Assembly (NCBI RefSeq): GCF_020559915.1
Contig: NZ_JAJCLZ010000002.1
Location: forward strand, 1-64,000
Reading direction: 5' to 3'
Length of the DNA stretch: 64,000 nt
Source of the DNA: Ruminococcus sp. 210702-SL.1.03
GTDB lineage: Bacteria; Bacillota; Clostridia; Oscillospirales; Ruminococcaceae
Shown in pieces: positions 1 to 8,061 of the stretch. The position numbers and the translations under genes are program-made. The notes below the pieces were generated by a model. That model was given only the letters and a program-made list of their open reading frames with translations, made no database searches and was not told the DNA's origin. Position 1 is the stretch's first letter. The number at the start of each line of letters is the position of its first letter.

Positions 1-66
1 TTAAGCTCATCTACGCCGAAAATACTTGCCTGGCAACGGGCTGGAAAGATAGGTAGTCGCCGACAT
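1..66 (+). rRNA. rrf: 5S ribosomal RNA, 3' part (cut by window edge)
   Basis: The first ~66 bases read like the 3' half of a Firmicutes 5S rRNA: TTAAGCTCATCTACGCCGA at the left edge and GATAGGTAGTCGCCGACA at the end, the usual 5S terminal helix strand. It is followed within a few bases by tRNA genes, as at the end of a 16S-23S-5S-tRNA operon. The 5' part lies outside the window, so the length cannot be checked and the exact 3' end is approximate. Confidence 0.85.
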
Positions 67-69
67 TAT

Positions 70-142
70 GCACCATTAGCTCAGATGGTAGAGCAACTGA
101 CTCTTAATCAGTGGGTCCTGGGTTCGAGTCCCCGATGGTGCA
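70..142 (+). tRNA. tRNA-Lys (CTT)
   Basis: A complete cloverleaf: acceptor GCACCAT pairs with ATGGTGC, the anticodon stem is ACTGA/TCAGT with loop CTCTTAA giving anticodon CTT, and the T-loop is GGTTCGAGTCC. No CCA is encoded. It sits 3 bases after the 5S gene and is probably part of the rRNA operon transcript. Confidence 0.95.
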
Positions 143-151
143 CTAAAAAAT

Positions 152-223
152 GGCCGGTTGGTCAAGCGGTTAAGACTACGGCCTCTCACGCCGTCAACAC
201 GAGTTCGAATCTCGTACCGGTCA
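152..223 (+). tRNA. tRNA-Glu (CTC)
   Basis: Acceptor GGCCGGT pairs with ACCGGTC (one G-U pair). Anticodon stem ACGGC/GCCGT encloses CTCTCAC, so the anticodon is CTC. The T-arm contains GAGTTCGAATCTC. CCA is not encoded. Confidence 0.94.
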
Positions 224-252
224 CTTAAACAGTGTTCCTGTTTGCAAATGGA

Positions 253-286
253 TTCAAGCAAGTTTCAATTTGCTTGAACCGTTTTT
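253..286 (+). terminator. hairpin with T-run between tRNA-Glu and tRNA-Met
   Basis: A 9-bp perfect stem TTCAAGCAA (253-261) / TTGCTTGAA (270-278) is followed after three bases by five T residues. It looks like a rho-independent terminator or a processing hairpin between tRNA genes. If it terminates, tRNA-Met would need its own promoter, which I do not see clearly. Confidence 0.5.
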
Positions 287-293
287 GTATAAC

Positions 294-370
294 GGACCAT
301 TAGCTCAGTTGGTTAGAGCTCCCGGCTCATAACCGGACGGTCCTGGGTTCGAGTCCCCGATGGTCCACCA
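294..370 (+). tRNA. tRNA-Met (CAT)
   Basis: Acceptor GGACCAT pairs with ATGGTCC, the anticodon loop CTCATAA gives CAT, and CCA is encoded (368-370), unlike the two tRNAs upstream. The outermost anticodon-stem pair is C-A instead of the usual T-A, a small oddity. It reads as an elongator-type or generic Met tRNA; initiator versus elongator status was not resolved. Confidence 0.93.
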
Positions 371-372
371 TG

Positions 373-402
373 ATCCCTCGCAGAAATGCGGGGGATTTTT
401 TT
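373..402 (+). terminator. rho-independent terminator after tRNA-Met
   Basis: The stem ATCCCTCGCA / TGCGGGGGAT has a GAAA loop and is followed by seven T residues. It closes the rRNA/tRNA operon. Confidence 0.85.
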
Positions 403-434
403 GCGCACTTTTCCGACTGTTTGTTACATATTTC

Positions 435-463
435 TTGATTTTTAACTGAAAAAGTGTTATAAT
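435..463 (+). promoter_or_regulatory. sigma-A promoter of the C39-like gene
   Basis: TTGATT (435-440), 17-base spacer, TATAAT (458-463), about 30 bases before the ribosome binding site at 484. Confidence 0.75.
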
Positions 464-495
464 AATTATAAAGTGCAATTTTTGGAGTGATGTTA

Positions 496-1545
496 TTGAA
501 ATCGTCTAATATGAAAGTCGTTTTGCTCGCGATACTCAGCTCAGTAGTCGCGTTTTGCATCGTGCTGATGCTTATTTACCTGCTGGCAACGGCTTCTAAT
601 AATACGAAGAAAAACAGCGCAAACGCCGCTGTGCAGTCGCAGTCTGACGTCGCGAAAAAATCTACTGAGGCTAACGCGCAGGTCAGCGCCGAGGGCTGCA
701 CGCTTTATTACGTTAATCAGGATACCGACTTTTTCACCGCCGATATGCTCAGCGATGACCTCGACGCAGCGGAAAAAGAAGCCGCCGAGATGGAGTCGAA
801 CACCATCAGCGGGCTGTACACGGGCACGGAGTCTGCCACCTACGCGGGATATATCGAGCTGAATTATCTCGACGGGACTGTGTTTGTGCCGAGCACCGAC
901 GTTATGCCCGTCAGCACTAGCGTTATCCTGCCGCTCGGCTCGATCTCGCAGATAATCCAGACCGGCGCGGAGTACGATTACGAAACAGGCGATGAAATGC
1001 CGCAGTTTACGGGCTACTCGGGCTGCGGGCCTGCCTGCCTTTATATGCTCGCGACCTCGATCGGCGCGGAGCTGAATCCCACCACTGCCGCCGAAAGCCC
1101 TATCACCAGCTACGAAGAGCTGCTGGACTACGCTTCCGCGTATGCCGATCAGGGCGATATGAGCACCGACGACGGCGGAATGACTTCAGGTTCGCTGTGC
1201 GCGCTTGCCCGCGATGTTTACGCGCTGAATTTGGTGAATAAGTATGACGCCGAGCAGTCGCCGTCTGCGGTCGTGAAGTCGATCTTGGACGAGGGCAAGC
1301 AGGCGATCGTGCTGGTAAATCACGAAAACGGCCGCGTGGTGGATAAGAATGCGAACGAGCATTTTATTCTTGTGACGGGATATTCCACGGCGGCGGACGG
1401 CACGCTGAGGTTTGTTTATGCCAATTCTTACTATTACGGCGATTATTCGGTCGGCGAACCGCTGTTGACGCTGTCTGCGGATATGTTGGATACTTCGGCA
1501 TCTCTGGAGTTTTCCGAGCCTAATGCGATACTTTGTGTTGAGTAA
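496..1545 (+). CDS. membrane-anchored C39-like peptidase domain protein
   Basis: The 349-residue protein has an N-terminal membrane segment (about residues 6-30), a Ser/Ala-rich linker and a C-terminal domain of the papain-like C39_2 type. GYSGCGPAC puts the nucleophile Cys near residue 177, NEHFILVTGY gives the His near 289 and YANS the Asn near 310. C39-like domains cut after double-Gly leaders or act on wall/peptide substrates; no ABC transporter is fused, so the substrate is unknown and the protein is probably extracytoplasmic. In-frame GTG 487 and ATG 490 sit on top of the SD GGAG (484-487), whereas TTG 496 has an 8-base spacing, so I chose TTG. It has its own promoter and terminator, so it is monocistronic. 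Confidence 0.75.
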   Translation: MKSSNMKVVLLAILSSVVAFCIVLMLIYLLATASNNTKKNSANAAVQSQSDVAKKSTEANAQVSAEGCTLYYVNQDTDFFTADMLSDDLDAAEKEAAEMESNTISGLYTGTESATYAGYIELNYLDGTVFVPSTDVMPVSTSVILPLGSISQIIQTGAEYDYETGDEMPQFTGYSGCGPACLYMLATSIGAELNPTTAAESPITSYEELLDYASAYADQGDMSTDDGGMTSGSLCALARDVYALNLVNKYDAEQSPSAVVKSILDEGKQAIVLVNHENGRVVDKNANEHFILVTGYSTAADGTLRFVYANSYYYGDYSVGEPLLTLSADMLDTSASLEFSEPNAILCVE

Positions 1546-1562
1546 AAAATGGGTATAAAAAG

Positions 1563-1595
1563 ACCCGTCGAGTTTTAATAGCTCGGCGGGTTTTG
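1563..1595 (+). terminator. terminator of the C39-like gene
   Basis: The 10-bp stem ACCCGTCGAG / CTCGGCGGGT is followed by TTTTGTTGTT. Confidence 0.8.
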
Positions 1596-1620
1596 TTGTT
1601 ATGTTTCTAAACAAATGATA

Positions 1621-1711
1621 AGCTTTTGTCAATAAAAGCGCTTTTTATTTTCACGCCGTTTGGTGGAGCGGGCTAGGCGTTGCTTCCGCGGTTTTTACGA
1701 CAGCGTAAAAA
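1621..1711 (-). repeat. dispersed repeat, copy 1, plus adjacent hairpin
   Basis: Read on the minus strand, AACCGCGGAAGCAACGCC is followed by AAACGGCGTG and an AT-rich AAAAGCGC stretch. The same ordered blocks occur at 41950-42012 and, shortened, at 62300-62346. An imperfect palindrome TTTTTACG-ACAG-CGTAAAAA lies at its right edge (about 1692-1711). There is no coding potential. It may be a degraded mobile or REP-like element at the 3' end of the minus-strand cluster. Confidence 0.55.
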
Positions 1712-1714
1712 TTC

Positions 1715-1942
1715 TTACCCCAAAGAATCCAGCTTCTTCTGCAACTCTATCATGTGGTTTCTGCACGCCGTGATCTCGCCCGTGTATTTATTGAACCACT
1801 CAACGTCCATCTCGTTCGGCTCTTCCTGCAATAGTATCGCCTGCACCAGCGCCGACTGCGAACGCGACCTCTTGCGCTCTATCTCCTCGATGGTCAGCCT
1901 GCACCGCTTTATCTCTTTCTTTAGCCTTCTTTTCTCGTTCAT
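1715..1942 (-). CDS. small coiled-coil protein, function unknown
   Basis: I do not recognise this 75-residue protein. It is highly charged and predicted helical: the N-terminal half (MNEKRRLKKEIKRC...) is Lys/Arg/Glu-rich with heptad-like spacing, and the C-terminal half ends in another short helix (ELQKKLDSL). It has no membrane segment. ATG at 1942 has GAGGA about 9 bases upstream. It is the last gene of the minus-strand surface cluster, 55 bases after the 150-residue membrane protein, so it is probably co-transcribed and may be a cytoplasmic accessory factor. Confidence 0.6.
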   Translation of the reverse strand: MNEKRRLKKEIKRCRLTIEEIERKRSRSQSALVQAILLQEEPNEMDVEWFNKYTGEITACRNHMIELQKKLDSLG

Positions 1943-1997
1943 AATATCATTCCTCGCGTTGTCTGCATTGTTGGTCGTTCTCCGTGTGAAACCGCGC

Positions 1998-2450
1998 TCA
2001 TTCGCCCAGCTTGTTTACCGAATCTATCACCGCGCGTGCTTCCTCGTAACCCTTGTCAAGGTCTTCCGTGATGTGCCGCATCGCCTGCGCACTCTCTTTC
2101 AGCTTGCCCTGCATCTGCTGCGGATACTTCACAAAACAGTAGTGCAGCTCGTTTATCACCTTTTGCTCCTCCGTCGCGCCGTCGATCAAAAATATCATGC
2201 TCCGCGCCGCGCCCATGTCCGAAACTATCATAGAGTAGTGCAGGTCGAGGTCTTTCTCCGTCTTTAAATATTCGTCGATCTCGTCCGCCGCGTAGTCTAA
2301 GTTTTCCTTGAACTGCGCCCTGTACGTTTCCTGCACTTCCTCCGACTTGTCAACGTACAGCCCCGCCATCACAAACAGCCCTATCAGCGCCGCGATGAAC
2401 ATTACTATCGCGCAGATCATCTTGCGCTTCATTATTTTCTCTTGGTTCAA
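1998..2450 (-). CDS. single-pass membrane protein, function unknown
   Basis: A 150-residue protein with one N-terminal membrane helix (about residues 12-32) followed by a helical, acidic domain (KSEEVQETYRAQFKENLDYA...). It has no recognisable enzyme motif. The start is TTG 2450, whose TTGA overlaps the stop of the upstream signal-peptidase gene by 4 bases; SD GAGGAGG lies 7 bases upstream inside that gene. An internal ATG (2432) is the alternative. Tight translational coupling suggests it works with the SipW-like peptidase encoded just upstream. Confidence 0.65.
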   Translation of the reverse strand: MNQEKIMKRKMICAIVMFIAALIGLFVMAGLYVDKSEEVQETYRAQFKENLDYAADEIDEYLKTEKDLDLHYSMIVSDMGAARSMIFLIDGATEEQKVINELHYCFVKYPQQMQGKLKESAQAMRHITEDLDKGYEEARAVIDSVNKLGE

Positions 2451-3196
2451 TCGCCCGCCTCCTCGCTGTTTGTATCTGCGTTTTCATTTTCATGATTTTC
2501 CGCTTCGTAAAGCTTACGCTTTTCCTCGTCTATCGCTTCCCGAAGAAGCTTTTCACGCTCCTCAGCCGCCGCACGCTCGCGCTCCTCTCGGCTATCGCGC
2601 GTTATCCGCCCAATGGTCGCCGCTTCGTATATCGCGACCCCCAGCATCGGTATCACCGCCGCGATCATTATAAGCTTTTTGCCCGAAGCGAACGAGTTTA
2701 CCCACCGAAGAAAGCGCGATTTGCCCGCGTATTTGCCGACTATTTTACTCCGCTTTACCGTAACGGGGTCGGCCTCGGCGTTCGCGTCGCCCTTTGTGAT
2801 GTAGCTGCCGTCCTCCGCCACGCCGATTATGCGGTGCGTGTTCAGCTTACCGTATATTGCTGGGTCTTCCGAATAAAAGGTGATGATATCGCCCTTTTTC
2901 AGCTCGTTAAGGTCGCCCGATTTTATTATAATGTAGTCGCCCTCGCTGATCGAGGGGCTCATGCTGCCCGTCATCACCCGCGCGAAACTGCGGCCGAAAA
3001 GTTTCGCGGGCACGCCGCGCGCACTGCATACCGATATGTACATCGCCAGCCCCGCCGCTATAAGCGCTGCCGCCAGCGCCGCCCAGCCGCCTATTTTGCC
3101 GATAAGCCTGCCCGCAGACCTGCTCTCGCGCACGTTTTCAATGTCAAGATTATCAAGTTTGCCGTTCAAAAGAGGGTCGCACCTCCGATTTGTCAA
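2447..3196 (-). CDS. SipW-like (ER/archaeal type) signal peptidase I
   Basis: A membrane-bound serine protease that removes signal peptides outside the membrane. Two membrane segments (about 37-58 and 171-190) flank the catalytic domain. MTGSMSPSISEGD carries the nucleophile Ser78, NTHRII supplies His121 in place of the usual Lys base, and TKGDANAEADP supplies Asp137: the Ser-His-Asp arrangement typical of SipW/ER-type enzymes. The C-terminal tail is a charged EER/EEK helix rather than a catalytic extension. TTG 3196 has no clear SD; TTG 3169, downstream of GGAGG, is a possible alternative. It lies 6 bases after the DUF2357 gene, and a paralogue lies at 7323-7997. Two such peptidases next to TasA-like proteins suggest dedicated processing of surface subunits. 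Confidence 0.87.
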   Translation of the reverse strand: MTNRRCDPLLNGKLDNLDIENVRESRSAGRLIGKIGGWAALAAALIAAGLAMYISVCSARGVPAKLFGRSFARVMTGSMSPSISEGDYIIIKSGDLNELKKGDIITFYSEDPAIYGKLNTHRIIGVAEDGSYITKGDANAEADPVTVKRSKIVGKYAGKSRFLRWVNSFASGKKLIMIAAVIPMLGVAIYEAATIGRITRDSREERERAAAEEREKLLREAIDEEKRKLYEAENHENENADTNSEEAGD

Positions 3197-3202
3197 TTTA
3201 TG

Positions 3203-5554
3203 CTACTCTGCACGCTTGTTCGCCTGCACCTTTTCCTTGATGGATCTCAGCGCGCGGCGCGGTGCGCTTACATAGTATTCCTTGTAGAGCGCAGCTATCT
3301 GCTGGTCGTGCGCGCGCTGCTCCTCCGCGGTGCGCTGTACGGGTATGTACTGCGGGCGCGGCTTGTTTTTGTTCAGCTTTCGGCGCTTGCGCTTGAATTT
3401 TCTGAAATCGCGGTCGCGCTTCAGCTTGTACCGCAGCTCGGGCGAATATTTCGCGAAAAGCTCCTCCAGCTCGCGTTCGCGGCGGCGCAGCTCCTCTTTC
3501 TCGCGCTTGTCATTTTCAGCCTGCTCGCGCTGCATTATCCAGTCGGGATTGTCAGTGCCGTCGGGTATTTTGCCGAATAGGCGCACCATCGCGGCGCGCG
3601 TTCCTCGTCGCAGCATATGCAGCGGGTTTTTCGAGTATTCGCGGTAGATCTCCTCGAAACTCTTGCTCTCTATGCGCGCTCGGTCGGCACGCAGCTTGTC
3701 GGCGCGCTCTCTTTCGCGGCGCTCCTGCTCACGCTGCTGCTGCTCCTCGCGAGCCCTCCGCGTGGCTTCCTCGGGGGATATGAACTCCTCGTGCTGCGCG
3801 TCGCCCGTATTTTCAGTGTTGTTATCGTCTGTGATCTCAGCATTTTCAGTGCTTTCGGCTGCTTCGGGATTTTCAGCATTGTCAATAACGTCCGAATTTT
3901 CCGCTTCCGTATTAGCGCTGAGGTCGATATTTTCTATCTCGGCATTGTCGGCAACGTCAGCGTTATCAGAATTATCTGCAACATCCGCCGCGCCAGCGAC
4001 CTCGGCATTTTCAGCCAGCTCGCCGCCGACCGCGATCTCCGCCGCCGCCAGATTTCCGCGTATCGCGATCTTGTCCTCGCGTATGCGCTGCTGCTCCGCC
4101 TCGAAAAGCTCTTCCTCCAGCTTCCGCTGACGCTCTTCTTCCTCCAGCCGCAGCTGCTCGGCTATGCGCTCGCGTTCCTCCTGCTCGCGGCGTTCGCGCT
4201 CCTCGCGTTCCGCCTTTTCGCGGGCGAGCTGTTCGGCGCGCTCTCGCTCAAGCATTTCCTGTATGCGGCGCTCCTCGGCTTCTTTCTCGCGCTGTTGACG
4301 TTCGCGCTCCTCCTGCATTTCGCGCTCAATGCGCTCGCGTTCAAGCCGCGCGTTTTCCGCTTCTACACGGCGGCGCTCAGCCTCGGCGCGCGCTTTCTCC
4401 TCCGCGATGCGGCGTGCTTCCTCGGTCTTGAAATACTGTATCTCAATGGCGATTATGCTGTCCAGCTCGCGGGCGATCGCCTCGGCATTTTCGCTCATTC
4501 CGCCCGCGCCCTCGGTCTGCACCTCAAGCTCGGTGTAGTAGGGAATGTCGTACTTCTCGGCGGTCTCTTTATCGAATTTTCTCAGGAATTCCGGCGAGAG
4601 GGTCTTGCTTTTCTGCGTTTTCAGCTCGGCGGCGCTCTCGGCTTCCGTCTGCGTGTAGGCGCGCATAAGCATGAAATTCAGCGCGGCGAGCCTGTAAACG
4701 CCCTCGATGTAGTCCTCCGCGGGCTTTTGCGCCGTGTCGGAAACGTTCAGTTCGTAGCCAACTTTATCATAGCTTTCGATATATTGCCAAAGCGCAAGGC
4801 AGGCTTTGAGGTCAACGTTTTTCATTATCGCATTCGTTCGCATAACGGGCGGGCGAATACGCACGTTGCCGAGGGTGGCGCAGAGCACCGAGCCTTTGTA
4901 GCCCTCGATCGCCTTTTTTATCTTCTCGACGCGATCCCAGACTGTAAATCCGCGCGCGTCGGCGGTGTCTAGGCTGTCGATAGTTTCCACTTTCATAGAG
5001 ATCTTCATTTGTTTGCCTGCGCCGTCGTCAAGCACGCCGTCGTAACCTAGGGTGTAGACCTCCTCGTCCTTAGCGATCTGCACCAGCTTCTGGTAACGAA
5101 TGTTAAGAAAAGCGTACAGACGATCCACAAGGGTGTTGATGAACTTGTTCTCGTAGGTCATCAAACTTTCCTCTTTATGGATATTCAGTATTTTAGAGGG
5201 AGTTATCCTGCCGGTTTTAGGGTCGATCTCCTGAATAAGGTCGGTGTGCTGAGCGAGGTGTTTCACGGACTCAACGGTGATTTTGCGCGAGAGGGCGATG
5301 GGCACGACCTCTTCGACGTCCTCGATGGTGCGGCTGGGGTTGCGGATAACGTTGTCGAGGTGCTGCAGGCCGTTTTCGATTGCCTCGACCCATGAAACGT
5401 CGATAGATTTTTCGACGATCTTGCGGTTGAATGCGAAGGAATTTTTACCTGCGCGGAGGAGGGCGTAAATTGCGGCAAACTCGTCGTTCTGAGCGATGGA
5501 ATCGTAGTATTTGTCGAAGCCCTTTTGCCAAGAGCGAAGCTGGCGTTTGCCCAA
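3203..5554 (-). CDS. DUF2357-type protein with long charged coiled coil, no visible nuclease
   Basis: 783 residues. The N-terminal ~350 residues resemble the DUF2357 domain that usually partners McrB-like ATPases (for example the MTYENKFINTLVDRL stretch near residues 130-145). Residues ~370-520 form an extreme Glu/Arg coiled coil, then comes an Asn/Asp/Glu/Ala-rich low-complexity region (~520-600), then a basic helical C-terminus (KLKRDRDFRKFKRKRRK). In McrC-like relatives a PD-(D/E)XK nuclease is expected at the C-terminus; I see none. Start TTG 5554 has the strong SD AGGAGGG. It follows the McrB-like gene (145-base gap holding a repeat) and precedes a SipW-like peptidase, which argues for a surface-assembly or scaffold role rather than restriction. 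The DUF2357 assignment is from memory of motif context. Confidence 0.7.
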   Translation of the reverse strand: MGKRQLRSWQKGFDKYYDSIAQNDEFAAIYALLRAGKNSFAFNRKIVEKSIDVSWVEAIENGLQHLDNVIRNPSRTIEDVEEVVPIALSRKITVESVKHLAQHTDLIQEIDPKTGRITPSKILNIHKEESLMTYENKFINTLVDRLYAFLNIRYQKLVQIAKDEEVYTLGYDGVLDDGAGKQMKISMKVETIDSLDTADARGFTVWDRVEKIKKAIEGYKGSVLCATLGNVRIRPPVMRTNAIMKNVDLKACLALWQYIESYDKVGYELNVSDTAQKPAEDYIEGVYRLAALNFMLMRAYTQTEAESAAELKTQKSKTLSPEFLRKFDKETAEKYDIPYYTELEVQTEGAGGMSENAEAIARELDSIIAIEIQYFKTEEARRIAEEKARAEAERRRVEAENARLERERIEREMQEERERQQREKEAEERRIQEMLERERAEQLAREKAEREERERREQEERERIAEQLRLEEEERQRKLEEELFEAEQQRIREDKIAIRGNLAAAEIAVGGELAENAEVAGAADVADNSDNADVADNAEIENIDLSANTEAENSDVIDNAENPEAAESTENAEITDDNNTENTGDAQHEEFISPEEATRRAREEQQQREQERRERERADKLRADRARIESKSFEEIYREYSKNPLHMLRRGTRAAMVRLFGKIPDGTDNPDWIMQREQAENDKREKEELRRRERELEELFAKYSPELRYKLKRDRDFRKFKRKRRKLNKNKPRPQYIPVQRTAEEQRAHDQQIAALYKEYYVSAPRRALRSIKEKVQANKRAE

Positions 5555-5621
5555 AGTAAGCCCTCCTTTCAGAAAATAAGTTTAGTAAAGCAGAACCGCT
5601 TTTATTGACAGGCGCTTTTCA

Positions 5622-5672
5622 GTTGTTCGGGAGTGAAACAAACAGGGAAGTTGTTCAAGCTGACTTTCCACG
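5622..5672. repeat. intergenic repeat, copy 1 (partner at 8062-8112)
   Basis: The gap between the McrB-like and DUF2357 genes contains GGGAGTGAAACAAACAGG followed by AAGTTGTTCAAG and GACTTT; the gap after the 255-residue TasA-like gene contains GGGAGCGAAACAAGCAGG, AAGTTGGCGAAG and GACTTT. About 70% of the ~51 bases agree by eye. On the minus strand both could read KV-x3-NFP-x-CF-x-P, but neither has its own start context. Confidence 0.5.
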
Positions 5673-5699
5673 CTCCGCGGCTTTTACTATGTTCATTTT

Positions 5700-7280
5700 T
5701 TAATACAACTTCTGCAATCTCTCCAGATATGCTATCGACTCCGTCATCGTGCCCCTGCCAAAAAGCTTCTGTAAGTACACACAAAGCTCTTTCAATTCGT
5801 CCCTCAGCATCGCCAGATTCAGCGACTCGAACTTCCTGAATATCTTCGTCGCCATGACGTAATCTATACCGTCCAGCTCGTCGCCGCCGCACGCTACATA
5901 CACCGGCACAAACAGGTTCATCTGCTTCAAAATACGGTTACCAAACGCAACTCTCAGCTTCTCGATCACCCAAAGGTCGAGCTGCTGCATCTTCTTTAAA
6001 TTCTCCTGCGAGATGGGGTACTCCTTAAACGCCGCCTCAAACAGCGCGTTCAAATGTTCATATCCCAAATTCATCGGCGGGGTGTCGGGTGCTTCAAACG
6101 CTACGCCTTTTGCGTCCAGATTTATCGGCTGGGCACGGTCGTACACCTTGTCCGAAATCGCGTAGGTCGAGTCGTCGTTGTTCGCCGTGCCGATGTACCA
6201 AATGTTCTGCGGTATGCAAAGCTTGCCCTTGTCCAAATTGATGGGGTCGGTGCTCCACGAGTTAGGCACCAGGTCTAGCTTCCACTCGTCCGCGTTCGGC
6301 ATTTCCAGTATCGAAAGCATTTCCGCGAAGTAGTACTCGATTCGCGCGATGTTCATTTCGTCCAGCAGGATAAGGTTTACATCGTTGTTGAAACTTGAAG
6401 AGTAAATTCTTTTCAGAACTTCCGTTTCGTTGAAGTTTTTCGTAAATTCGTTAAAGTAGCCGAAAAGCTCGGTGCGGTCGCGCCACGAGGGCTGTACCGA
6501 AGCGATAGTCGTGTCCTTTTGCAGGAATTTTCCGAACGAGTAGGGAAGCGAAGTTTTACCTGTACCGGAAATGCCTTGCAGGATTATGAGCTTTGTGGAA
6601 GCCATGCCCGCGAGGAAAAGGCGCACCGTCTTGATGTCGTAATAAAGGTGCATACGCGAGCAGGCGAAGTTGCGGTAAGCTTCGCAAATGCCGCTGAGGG
6701 TGATCTCGTTGTCGTAAGCGGGCGGGGTGTAGTCGGCGTAAAAGGCGTCTACCTCCATAAGCTTTGAGAAGCGGCGGTCGGCGGTCTGTATAACGCCGTC
6801 TGAGGTGACGGCTTCGGCGTTCAGCGGCAGTTCGGTGCGCTCATCGGCGGCGGTAATGCCGTCCTCGCCGAGGGAAAGCGCCTGACCCGCCTTGTTCGGC
6901 AGACCCATCTGCGCGACTTTCATAGCCATTATGTCGTCTTTTTCCTTAGCCATTTTCACGACCTTGCGCTGAAGGTCGGCTATCTCCTCTATGAGGTCTT
7001 CGCTGCTGACGATAGAGTGGCGAAATCTGAGGTATTTTCTTACAGCCAGCACTATCATGAATATCAGAAGCGCGAATATCGCCGCCACGATGATAATGGC
7101 GATAACGGCGAGTACCCAGCTGAGCGTGCCGAATTCCGTCGAGTAAGACTTGAATATATTAACATACTCTTTTACATTAAAAATCTGCTTTATTCCGTGC
7201 CACAGCCCCTTGAATATCAAGGCAAAACCGCCGAGCATCTCGGAAATAAAAGCGAAGAACCATTTCAGAAATCCGTTCAT
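5700..7280 (-). CDS. membrane-anchored McrB-like AAA+ ATPase
   Basis: 526 residues. Two hydrophobic segments at the N-terminus (about 8-30 and 52-80) anchor it in the membrane, followed by a short coiled coil (~93-115) and an AAA+ module of the AAA_5/McrB clade: Walker A GISGTGKTS (236-244), Walker B ILLDEMN (304-310) and sensor-like GTANNDDSTY (364-373). Classical McrB has GTMNTADRS at this last site, so nucleotide preference may differ. McrB proteins are soluble GTPases driving McrC nuclease; here the membrane anchor, the DUF2357 partner downstream and the SipW genes on both sides suggest ATP-driven work at the envelope. ATG 7280 has AGGAGAG about 10 bases upstream. It is 42 bases after the SipW-like gene and likely in one operon. 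Confidence 0.82.
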   Translation of the reverse strand: MNGFLKWFFAFISEMLGGFALIFKGLWHGIKQIFNVKEYVNIFKSYSTEFGTLSWVLAVIAIIIVAAIFALLIFMIVLAVRKYLRFRHSIVSSEDLIEEIADLQRKVVKMAKEKDDIMAMKVAQMGLPNKAGQALSLGEDGITAADERTELPLNAEAVTSDGVIQTADRRFSKLMEVDAFYADYTPPAYDNEITLSGICEAYRNFACSRMHLYYDIKTVRLFLAGMASTKLIILQGISGTGKTSLPYSFGKFLQKDTTIASVQPSWRDRTELFGYFNEFTKNFNETEVLKRIYSSSFNNDVNLILLDEMNIARIEYYFAEMLSILEMPNADEWKLDLVPNSWSTDPINLDKGKLCIPQNIWYIGTANNDDSTYAISDKVYDRAQPINLDAKGVAFEAPDTPPMNLGYEHLNALFEAAFKEYPISQENLKKMQQLDLWVIEKLRVAFGNRILKQMNLFVPVYVACGGDELDGIDYVMATKIFRKFESLNLAMLRDELKELCVYLQKLFGRGTMTESIAYLERLQKLY

Positions 7281-7322
7281 AGCACTTGATCTCTCCTGAA
7301 TATTTTAACATATGTTTAGCAG

Positions 7323-7997
7323 TTATTCTGCGTTGTTTTCGTCATTTTGGTCATCAGACGAAGCGTTTTCAGCCTCTTTCTTTTTCTGTTCCGCGAGGTA
7401 TTCTTCTACGGCGCGGCGCTTTATTTCTTCCTCGTCGACTTCGGGAGCTGCGGGGCGCTTGACCTCAACTATCGTGAGGATAAGCTTGTAAAGCTCGAAG
7501 AGGAAGAAGAGAGCTATGGGGATAAGAATGCAGACGAAGAAGCCGGTTTTGGTGCGGAGGAAGCTCATTACCTTGCCGAAGCCGCCTATCTTGACGTTGT
7601 GCCACTGACCGATGATGTCGCCGCCGTAGACGTTGTAGCTGTCGTCGAGGTCGTTGGCGTCACCGCGGGTAACGAAACTTTTTGTGCCGTTTTCGTCGAC
7701 TACCTGCTGAATTCTATGGGTATTTTTAACTTTTTTGCCGTCGATTATCGTCCAAAACGTAATTACGTCGCCTTTTTTGAGTGAGTTTATGTCGTCGACC
7801 TCTTTAACGATTATCATGTCGTTCTTTTTGAAGGTCGGCTTCATGGAGTCGGACTCTACGGTGAGGGGGATGTAGCCGAGGAGGTTAGCGACGCCGTTGT
7901 TGCGGTCGGAGGAAAAGACGAGCAGGGTGACGATAAGTGCGAGGATAAGGATAATCCAAGCGATGATGTTAAAGAATACCTTTAAAGCTTTTTTCAT
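7323..7997 (-). CDS. SipW-like signal peptidase I
   Basis: 224 residues. N-terminal membrane helix (about 8-28), catalytic domain, second helix (about 150-172) and a charged C-terminal tail. Catalytic residues: Ser51 in VESDSMKPTF, His94 in KNTHRIQQV replacing the bacterial Lys, and Asp113 in VTRGDANDLDD. It is the classic SipW architecture known to mature TasA-type fibre proteins. ATG 7997 has GAGGT 8 bases upstream; the frame is open 17 codons further upstream but without a ribosome binding site. It sits between a TasA-like gene and the McrB-like gene and differs clearly from the second copy at 2447-3196, so the two may have different substrates. Confidence 0.9.
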   Translation of the reverse strand: MKKALKVFFNIIAWIILILALIVTLLVFSSDRNNGVANLLGYIPLTVESDSMKPTFKKNDMIIVKEVDDINSLKKGDVITFWTIIDGKKVKNTHRIQQVVDENGTKSFVTRGDANDLDDSYNVYGGDIIGQWHNVKIGGFGKVMSFLRTKTGFFVCILIPIALFFLFELYKLILTIVEVKRPAAPEVDEEEIKRRAVEEYLAEQKKKEAENASSDDQNDENNAE

Positions 7998-8061
7998 AAT
8001 TAGTACCTCAAATCTGTAAAATTTTTTTATTTTTTGATTAACTGCCAAGGCAGAGATTTAA

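Noticed and set aside
3600..4500. Several long plus-strand frames opposite the DUF2357 coiled-coil region
   Set aside because: The Glu/Arg-rich coding strand produces Leu/Ala/Ser-rich antisense frames; none has an SD or family features.
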